NCBI GenBank assembly: GCA_000226015.1
Contig: JH154850.1
Location: 90,711 to 154,710 of the forward strand
Origin: Mnemiopsis leidyi
Lineage: Eukaryota > Ctenophora > Tentaculata > Lobata > Bolinopsidae
Direction of reading: 5' to 3'
DNA: 64,000 nucleotides
The translations under genes and the position numbers were made by a program. The notes under the pieces were generated by a model. It had not been told where the DNA came from. It ran no database searches and saw only the letters and a list, made by a program, of their open reading frames with translations. Shown one piece after another: positions 56,507 to 64,000 of this stretch; position 1 is the stretch's first letter, and the number at the start of each line of letters is the position of its first letter.

Positions 56507-59015
56507 TTAATAGAACCGAGGAGGAGGTCCTCCCCGTGCCCGTGGGAAGGGCTGTTCGCTCTGATATCCGTCGTAGCGCGGTGTTATGTCAAAACCTCCT
56601 CGACCACAACGGGGAGGAGGTCCCATGTTCTTCCTGGAATGGAGGTTTTGTGTTTACCTTTTCAAAAGAGTTGCGAGAGAAACAAACAGTTAAACAAACT
56701 CAGACCTAAAGAGCGTGCTTGATACGCTGAATGAGCTTTAAAGACACGGAAGCAGGGAGACTTATGCACGAACCTCGGGGAGGGAGGAGCTCTGTACAAA
56801 CAGTCGGGAGGACCATGGTAGAGAAAGTTGTCGAACATGGAGTACTGGGGATACACCAGGGACTTGTCTAGACGCGCGTGTGGGTCTTTCTGTCGGGGAC
56901 AAATTTAACATACAATACTACTAAAATTTTATATATCTGAGGTATTGTAGAGTTATAAAACAAGGACTTGTCTAAACGGGCGTGTGAGTCTTTCTGAACG
57001 GGGAGAAAATTAACATAGAATAAGTTACTAAAATGGCACGCCAGGGTTACAGTGAAACATTTAAGTAAGTAAGTAAATTAACTGTACAATAACGTGTGAG
57101 GTTTAATCAGTTGACCCTAACCCACCAAAATTGCAGAATTTTAGTCATGTTAACAATTTCTAGAACAATACTGGGTCAAGTTTTACTATAAATTCTAAAT
57201 CGGCTTGTTTAACAAGCACATCTAAAGTACTGTGGAGTTATAAAACAAGAAATACTCACTGCTACGACAGCTAATATCTCCTCAATGGCAGAGTTAACAT
57301 TATCCTCCTCCCCAGAGACGGTAACCACTCTTTCTCCAGGGACCACGCCCCAGGAACCTTTACTGGTCAACACCAGCTTTACTTCTTTCTCCTGGGTACA
57401 TTGCATCGTTTACATATTTCGTTATCAGCTTAGGGTGGACGGGTACAATACTGAACCTGATCGCAAACTGCACAGAAGAAGGCAATATCCAAGATGCCCG
57501 ACCCAGTATGCGAACTGGTTTGCGTACTGGTTCGGCAATACCCGAACCAGTACGCGAACCAGTCTGGACTAGTTATGATATGATTACAAGTAGAGCACAG
57601 ATCACAGATGCAAATTGCCGAATGATAGTTGTGACATAACGAATAAGTTGGGGATGTTGTAAATTAGTAAGTCACGCACAGACTTGTTCACTTAATAATA
57701 GACCAATTTCATGCAACAACGATATAGAAAACATAACACATAATTTGATAGAATACATAGTCAGTCAGAAGGAGGATTTCCTTATATACCACATCTAAAC
57801 GTAACGGTTACTTTCCTTCAGCAATTTGCATATATGCGATATGAGACCTACCTGTTATCGAGTTTAACGTAATTTTTTGTAATTCTCCGATCATTCAGTT
57901 AAGATGTTTGAACATTTCTCAGCTACTAATTGTTATCATGTCATAACTAGTCCGGAATGGTTCGGGGATTGCCGTACTAGTTCGCGAACTGGTTCGCGTA
58001 CTGGGTCGGGCTTCTTGGATACTGCCCAGTAGAAGTGGGGGAGTTTGACTATGATTTTGTAATCAATTTTCGCTTCCATAAAAATTTCTCCTAAGACATA
58101 ATCTACAAATTTGACTTAAATCAGAATATATCACTTTACTCTTTAGGGGGGCTCTATAAGGTTCAGAATCATTTACCTCTTGGATCTTCTTGACGGTTTC
58201 TCCCTTCTTTCCTATAATCTTTCCGGCAGACGTATCAGCAACAATTAGCTTCATTTCCTTGAGCCTGTTAATTTCCCTTTTCTTTGGGCTCTTACCTTTT
58301 TCTTCAGACAAGGTTGTTCTCAGCCTGCATTGTTAACTGTTACAGCAGTAACAACTTAAGAACTAGGAGTAACAAAATTAAATGGTACTTTTTTCTGAAT
58401 TAAATTCTAGTACATGACTTTAATCTTTCAAGTGGGTTGTCTTACCTGATACTATAATTTTTGGGGAGAAGTCGGTAGGTCGGAAATTTATTCAATACAC
58501 AGAAAAAAAGGTAAATTTATTGAAAATATTTTGATTGTGATGAGAAAAAGCCGGCCCATTTTCGACCAATGAAAATCAAGACAAATTTACATGCAAGAAT
58601 TTGGACTCCTAACATAGAAATAGATGTCTATAACTAAATTGAGCAAATTGATACTTACTTTGTATGGACAAACTTAACAGCTTCCATGACACAATTATAG
58701 GGGGCAACAATCAGCACAATCCTTTCATCAGTAAAGGGGAATATCTCATCACGGTTTGAAACTCTAACAAGTGCATCAATTTTTGATTTAAGCTCTTTAA
58801 TTGCTTCACCACCTTTGCCAATTATGCTCCCTGAAAGAATTATGTCAAGTCATGTTCAGGTATCATTAGATGTATTCTTGAAGTTTTGAAAAGCACCTTG
58901 AACAAACGTACGATTCTCACTCCGTACCTGCTACAGTTCCAGGGACTAAGACTTTTAAGGTGATCTTCTTATTTGGGTTTAGGTCATCTTTAGAGTTAGA
59001 TTGTGGAACTACCAT
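56507..59015 (-). CDS. Nova-like two-KH-domain RNA-binding protein, 6 exons
   Basis: Exons 59015-58928, 58830-58659, 58324-58177, 57391-57260, 56889-56774 and 56633-56507; phases agree; 260 aa. KH1: 'LKVLVPGTVAGSIIGKGGEA', then 'IKELKSKIDALVRVSNRDEI', 'FPFTDERIVLIVAP'. KH2: 'MKLIVADTSAGKIIGKKGET', 'VKLVLTSKGSWGVVPGERVV', 'TVSGEEDNVNSAIEEILAVV'. Both GxxG loops (GKGG, GKKG) are intact. The 'FPFTDERIVLI' and 'VPGERVVTVSG' layouts are those of Nova/Pasilla proteins, which bind YCAY-type RNA to control splicing. The tail is Y/P/G/R-rich (exon 5 'DKSLVYPQYSMFDNF', exon 6 'GPPPRCGRGGF'), unlike vertebrate Nova, which has a long spacer and a third KH. No KH3 was found downstream. Intron 3 holds an inverted-repeat element, and intron 4 a partial duplicate of exon 5. 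Confidence 0.88.
56890..57010 (-). repeat. Partial tandem duplicate of KH-gene exon 5
   Basis: Minus-strand sequence near 57000-56950 repeats the acceptor and first 11 codons of exon 5 with one residue changed (KDSHARLDKSL versus KDPHARLDKSL). The intron before it is also repeated, including a shared 'gagttataaaacaag' word at about 56950 and 57235. The duplicate has an acceptor-like CAG but no donor in the right phase, so as a cassette exon it would not keep the reading frame. Confidence 0.7.
57481..58026. mobile_element. 546-bp non-autonomous element with long terminal inverted repeats
   Basis: Termini 'ggcaatatccaaga' and, inverted, 'ggcagtatccaaga' continue as imperfect inverted repeats of about 95 bp (57481-57577 and 57930-58026). 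Flanks are 'cagaagaa' (57473-57480) and 'cagtagaa' (58027-58034), an 8-bp duplication with one difference. No coding capacity. The left arm itself contains a 21-bp hairpin (57515-57535 with 57542-57562, one mismatch). It lies in intron 3 of the KH gene. The duplication size suggests a hAT-like or similar mover; the superfamily is unproven. Confidence 0.8.
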
Positions 59016-59346
59016 GGTGTTATAAACTATCCTATAGTACCTAATGGCATAGATATGTTAATTGTTAGTAAGTAAAGTACCTAATAAAGATGATGTCTTA
59101 TATTGACACAGAAGTTTGAGAGGGGCATTTGCAACAAAGATTGGAATCCTCGTTTAAGGGCTTACTGGAACCAATTTACAAAAAATGATGGAGCAGTTGT
59201 GTTATTCAACTAAATACTGTTGACACAGATAATCAAACAAAATGGTCCTAAATGAAAATACCTAAAATATATTGAAGACGGCATCATTTATCAACTTTTA
59301 AACAGTGAAGAGGGTGCCATTTACTGGGGTCGAGGAAGGTTCTTAA

Positions 59347-59365
59347 AACTGGGGGGGGGGGGGGG
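59347..59365. repeat. Poly-G run
   Basis: About 15 G upstream of the KH gene. A homopolymer with no evident function; its length may be unreliable. Confidence 0.85.
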
Positions 59366-59689
59366 CATTTTTCAGCTGAAAATTTGCCTACAATGCTCCC
59401 TCAGCGGCGCTTCGAGCCACCACGTAATGTAATCATTATTACTCAAAAATATGGAGCCTGCATAAACTGATATTTCTTTAAGCTTAATGCTCGTGCAGTT
59501 GCTTATGAGGCATTTTGACTATAGAACTCAACTGTTTTACAAGTTGTGACAATGCTTTTTCACCAGTGGGACTGTGCTGGGTATTCGAAATTTCAGCTTA
59601 ATTCTAACACAGATATTCTAGCACTGCAGTGAAATTTCTTTAAGTTTTCATTTGAAGATCTTGAACCAGTTAAATTTTTTATGAAAATT

Positions 59690-60770
59690 TAGGTAGGTAT
59701 GATTTCTGGCCCATGGTCTGAGCTCCTTTGGAGAAACCAAGTTGTTCTACAGGATCAGGGCAATAAAAGTTTTTAAATAGTAATAATCTATCAAGGAGAA
59801 TGCTTGAGAAAAGCTTGCCCATACAGCTAGCAATGGCACGATAATTGTCAGAGTTGAAGAGACTGCAAGATTTATAAATGGGGGTTATAACACTACATTG
59901 GTAGTGTGCCATTGGTATAGACCTGATTCAAGGGAGTGGTTAAATGTTTTGAGGACAGCCTTAATGCCTAGGGGTGAGATTTTGCAGCATTTCATTACTA
60001 ATAAAGTCGATTGAGCAGTTCTTGCCATTCTTCAGGTTACGGAGTGCTTTTGGGAGTGTGGGCCGTGGGGGTGTTTTGTGAGGTCAGGTTGCTAACTAGG
60101 TTTGCTATAGAGTGATGAGAAGAATTCGTGGAAACTTGCTATATCAAATTTGTCAAGAAGGGGACTGGAATCGTTTTCTTGTTTTAGCTGTTTGAATTTT
60201 TTCCAGTCAAGAACGTGGCCATCCTCAATGACCTTGTTTAGGTTAAAGAGGAAATTGTTCTTCTTTCTGTCGATACGATTGGAATGCTTATTTCGTTGTA
60301 CAATGTATTCTTTTTAAGGCCTTGTTGCAGTGACTGTTACCTGGCCGATTTACTAGTCTGCCCAAATTTCTTTTAGAAATTCTGCACTGGAAGTCAAATC
60401 ACATTTTGTGGGAACTGGAGTGTGGTGGCTTTTTGACCTTCAGTGCTGAGTTAGCAGCAGAGTGGAGCAGATCAACTAATTGTTCGTTCAGCAGATTGTT
60501 TCCCTCGACTGTATATGGTAAATCACTTAGAGGGATTTTTTGAATCTTGCTAGAAGTTTTGGAGCTGCTCAGCGCTGAGGTAAATTAGTTAGTGTTGTCC
60601 CACCTAAAGCCACAAGGCATCATGGCAAAATCTGGCAACGTATATTTAGCTTCAATTTTCAAACGCAGTTATCTTTAGGATGAGTTGGCAATGCAAATGG
60701 TCTGAGAAGCATGTAAAGTCTTCAACCTGGAGTGAGTCAACATGATCCCTTACCTTGTCACACATTGTGA
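59690..60770 (-). mobile_element. Decayed LINE, part of reverse transcriptase
   Basis: Minus-strand reading gives 'FISNEMLQNLTPR' and then 'CSVITPIYKSCSLFNSDNYR', 'AIASCMGKLFSSILLDRLLL' and 'DPVEQLGFSKGAQTM'. These are the early reverse-transcriptase blocks of a CR1/jockey-type LINE. Several frame changes are present, and the palm motif with the catalytic aspartates is missing. The 5' side runs into the GC-rich repeat at 60780. Confidence 0.7.
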
Positions 60771-60779
60771 CCCGTTATC

Positions 60780-61735
60780 TCACGTTGACCACGTCGCGTC
60801 GCCGCGCGCTTCGCGCGTTGCCTGGGGACCTCAGGCTAATTGTTGAATTGCTACGGCCACGGAGGGAAATGGAGAGAGAGCCGCGCAACGCCGGCCGGTA
60901 ATTCGCACGCGCTGGAGGCTGCCGCTTCGCGGCAGTGGTGCTAAGCAACGTGTAGCAAACCTTACTCAGGAGGAGATAGTAAAATAATCGACATGGTTGG
61001 CTCTGGCAAAAGGGCTCTGGCTAGAGCCTAGCCTAGCAACAAAATCACAAGAATTTTGAAAAATATTGTTGCTTAAAATTTTTAATATTTTTTGCTCTAA
61101 CCTGAGCCTTCAGCCTTGCTTTGATGTTTAACCAAAATCCTTTTGCGTGCGTTGCGAGCCCGCTTAACGGGCGCTGCGCGGCTCTCTTTACGTTTCCCTC
61201 CAAGCAGTACAAAAACTGAGGTCCCCAAATAGCGCGCAATGCCACCAAACTAGTTGGCTTTTTTTAGCTGCATATTAGCTGCTGCGCGCGTCGCGTGTGT
61301 CATGTAAGCACCTGGCTAGGTGAACTACGTGCGCGAAAAGCTTTGCTTCACCTTTACCGGGCGATGCGCGGCTCTCTTTACGTTTCCCTCCGATCGCGAA
61401 CAAAGCAACAATTGGCCTGAGGTCCCTCAGCAAATTCACCTTACCAGGTGCTTACGCACGCTACGCGCGCGGCATGGCAGCTATTGTGCCAGAAAACGCT
61501 GTGCACAAATAGCGCGCAGCATTTTTGGCACTAAATTACCATACAAGCTATACTGCAACTGGTTATAGCTATACAGGTTTAGCAACTCTCAAAAGACCTG
61601 CATACGTAACCCAATGACTTGTCGTTGTCGAGGTGTTACCCGACCCGCGCGCGGCTCGCAGTTTGCTGCTCTAGCTCTCCTGGTTTCGTTAGAACGTTAG
61701 ACGGATATCATCTCGTCAATGAATCTGAGGCGGAT
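60780..61735. repeat. GC-rich dispersed repeat mosaic
   Basis: Holds phrases shared with 35.6-35.9 and 37.4-38.1 kb: 'ccgcttcgcggcagtgg', 'gtaagcacctggctaggtga' (61306) and its inverse near 61437, and a repeated 'gcgcggctctctttacgttt' (about 61179 and 61366). The right end, about 61640-61722, is an inverted copy of the 8-bp-TSD miniature element, ending 'ggatatcatctcgtcaa' exactly where the LINE coding sequence begins. Confidence 0.6.
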
Positions 61736-62382
61736 GTTTTAGGTGTTGTAGAAATTACATTTGATAAAGTAAAACATGAATTGGAGAGTTTAAATTGTTT
61801 TAAAAGCTGTGGACCTGATGGAATTCATTCTAAACTTTTAAAATCTTTAGCTGGTGATACTTCATTTGTTAATGTAGTTGTTAAGTTATTTAGAAAGTGT
61901 ACTGACAGTGGTAAGCTGCCTCTCATTTGGAAATCTGCAAATCTCTCGGCACTATTTAAGAGTGGTTCTAAAAGTGATCCTTTAAATTATATACCTGTAT
62001 CTTTAACATGCATTTTATGCAAAGTTATGAGAAAGTTTTAAGAGATGACATTTTATATTTTGTTGAACACAAAATAAATCCTCATCAGCATGGGTTTGTT
62101 AAAGGCAAATTGTGTCTAAGTAATTTATTAGAAACCATGGACTGTCTCATGGAACTTATTGAAAATGGTATTCCAGTTGACATATTGTTTTTTGATTTTA
62201 AAAAAGCTTTTGATAGGGTTCCTCATTATAGATTAATTTTAAAGTTTCAATGCTTAGGAGTTGATGGAAAAGTATTGAATGTCATTCAAGATTTTTTAGT
62301 AGGCAGAACTTTTGGAGTATCAGTGCAAGGTCAATTTTCTTTATTTAAAGAAATTTTATCAGGAATTCCCCAGGGGTCTTAG
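61722..62382 (+). mobile_element. LINE reverse-transcriptase fragment (CR1-type)
   Basis: Reads 'VEITFDKVKHELESLNCFKS', 'CGPDGIHSKLLKSL', 'LPLIWKSANLSALFKSGSKS', then after a frame change near 62010-62040 'INPHQHGFVKGKLCLSNLLE', 'VDILFFDFKKAFDRVPHY' (first catalytic aspartate) and 'SLFKEILSGIPQGS'. The sequence stops just after the 'GIPQGS' block, so the second catalytic motif is missing. It is 5'-truncated at the miniature-element copy. Confidence 0.85.
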
Positions 62383-62429
62383 ACGAATATCATATCTTTA
62401 ACGATTGCAGTACACAGCCTTTAAAAATA

Positions 62430-63870
62430 CTTAATCAGAACCACTTAGATTCAAGTTTGGGGTTCCTCAAGGCTTATCTTTCTTGGTCCTCTATTATTTC
62501 TTCTCTATATTAGTGATATTCTTTATGCTGATGTCACTAATATATTTGTTACTGGTAGAGGAAGAAGCATAATACTCTCATGCAAATGTAGTCCTGAAAA
62601 TTGAAATCTGTTAATGACTATAAAACAAGAAAAACAAGAAATCAAACCTTTTGCATATTAACTTCAGTAAATTGGTCTATTTGCTTTTCCGTCCTGGTAG
62701 ATATTCCTCTTGTGCCCGTGCTCGCCCATATGGCAGTGAAAAATGTCTAAACCTATTTGGTGTTAAACTAACACAAGTTGAAGTAAGTGAGTTTTCTTGG
62801 TGTAACAATTGACAATGGATTGTGAATTGTCCTGGGAATCCCAGCTTCAAAAGCCCAGAGCCAAATATTCTTCTAGTATAGCTGTGATTAAACGTATCAT
62901 GAAGTTTATTCCAAAATAAAAAGCTTCACGACTACCTCTTTAAATCACATTTAAGTTACTGTATAAGTAGTTGGAGTGAAGTTACACCTTATAGATTATC
63001 CAAGCTGGTCACTATTCAAAAAAGATGAGTCCGACTTCTCTTTGGTGAAAAGCTTACATGCAGAATATTTTAATTCACGTGCTCGCACTAGAACTTACAC
63101 AGAACATATGGCAATGAAAAACTACTCCCTTGAAAGTTCTAAACCAATTTTTAATGAAGAGAAAATTATCCCAATTATAATTCAAGATACTAAGAGAACA
63201 TCGACCAACATCGTTATCCTGTTCCAATTAAGTCATAGACCCTCCAATCATGTTATAATTATATGCCAAACAACCAATGAATTGACTGTGTAGATAAATC
63301 ATCCATTATATGGAATGTGCTCATAGACAAAGTACTTGACAAGTGTAACCCCAGTGTAGTTAATATAGTTAACCTGGCTCCAGGGAATACTCTGACTTAT
63401 CAATTATCCCAATTATAATTTTTATGCACAGCACACGTTTATTATACTATTCAAGATACTAAGAGAACATCGACCAACATGCAAGGGAAATCTTTGAAAG
63501 AGAACACACAAAACCTCTATTTGCCAAACACTCGCTTCTGACTGTGCATAACCTTTATTCCTACCACTGCTGCAACGAGCTATTCAAAGTGTTGAAATAC
63601 AGTACTCCGATTTCGCTTTATGAACTATTTAGTCTGTCAAAAAGACCCGGTAAAGAAACTCTCCTTATTTCCTCCCTGCCCTCTAATTGCTTTGTCCACC
63701 AAGCCAGTAGCCTTTGGAATACCTTTTGGCAGATGGTTGGCCTATATGAATTCAACATGAACCAATATGCATACAAGAATAAACTAAAAAACAAAATTTT
63801 GCTTTTTCAGCAAAAGGGTGATATTAATAATTGGAAACCTTTGTTAAACTTTGCAAATTCAACATAAAAT
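62430..63870 (+). mobile_element. Second LINE fragment, 3' half of ORF2
   Basis: Begins at the equivalent block 'FKFGVPQGL' and continues with 'YADVTNIFVTG', where the usual DD of the palm is DV. 'SWSEVTPYRLSKL' lies near 62970, and the C-terminal 'LLTVHNLYSYHCCNELFKVL', 'KYSTPISLYELFSLSKRPGK' and 'ETLLISSLPSNCF' lie at 63530-63700. Several frame changes and stops are present. An internal segment of about 45 bp (63168-63214, 'caagatactaagagaacatc') is repeated at about 63446-63485. The sequence differs from the preceding LINE fragment, so this is a different insertion or family. Confidence 0.75.
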
Positions 63871-64000
63871 CCTTAATAGCAACCAGTAATAATGAGCTGT
63901 ATTTATTGTTTGCCTGGCACTTTCCTTTGTTTCTCCGAAAAATTAAAAAAAATTTCTTGACTAACACCCTACCTAGCACAACCTCAAGATGTCTTTGTAC

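Noticed and set aside
57285-57572. 95-codon plus-strand frame
   Set aside because: Crosses a KH-gene exon in antisense and the arm of an inverted-repeat element; not a gene.
61619-61722. Start of a LINE protein at 61619
   Set aside because: The first 35 codons of this frame are GC-rich repeat and miniature-element sequence; LINE homology begins only at about 61722.

Overview
The window is animal nuclear DNA, AT-rich, with many GT-AG introns of roughly 100-1500 bp and several intronless genes. A full-length CEP131 points to a ciliated metazoan. An intact MGM101 homologue, a gene kept in fungi and some early-branching animals but not known to me from vertebrates, together with CR1/L2-type LINE fragments, tRNA-SINEs and a Crypton-derived gene, suggests a non-bilaterian such as a cnidarian. 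The phylum is an inference, not a proof. There are two short runs of N (23295-23305 and 36411-36420).

Layout. 1-5.7 kb: GC-rich dispersed repeats, a decayed Mutator-like (FLYWCH/MULE) transposase carrying two inserted miniature elements, and a tRNA-derived SINE. 5.7-10.9 kb, minus strand: an 11-exon gene for a Crypton tyrosine-recombinase-derived (DUF3504-like) protein whose catalytic residues appear lost. 10.9-21.5 kb: a long stretch without a recognisable gene, with a promoter-like block near 11.95-12.05 kb and two tight clusters of CACGTG boxes. 21.5-31.7 kb, minus strand: CEP131 in 18 exons (1059 aa, every exon phase checked), whose large intron 14 holds a LINE fragment and a complete four-exon orphan membrane-protein gene on the plus strand. 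32.4-32.8 kb, minus strand: an IQCC-like gene whose stop codon lies inside the target-site duplication of a 393-bp fold-back SINE. 33-41 kb: repeats.

41-59 kb is gene-dense. It holds a FAF2/UBXD8-like gene (one apparent frameshift at a T run), RBMX2, a secreted tectonin on the opposite strand, two SR-rich exons that may be the real 3' end of RBMX2, an intronless ELAV/Hu-like gene, MGM101, and on the minus strand RWDD1, PUS1 and a two-KH Nova-like gene with an 8-bp-TSD inverted-repeat element in its intron 3. 59-64 kb is decayed LINE and GC-rich repeat.

The gene set is mostly housekeeping: RNA processing (RBMX2, ELAV-like, Nova-like, PUS1), ER-associated protein quality control (FAF2), translation-linked GTPase support (RWDD1), mtDNA recombination (MGM101) and cilia (CEP131, possibly IQCC-like). 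Nothing suggests co-regulated clusters; neighbours appear to be unrelated genes. No CRISPR array, operon or retrovirus-like element was seen. The most notable items are the inactive Crypton-derived gene, animal MGM101, the orphan gene nested in CEP131, the CEP131 exon whose two splice sites are both tandemly duplicated, the possible nesting of tectonin inside RBMX2, and the small 8-bp-TSD transposon family.
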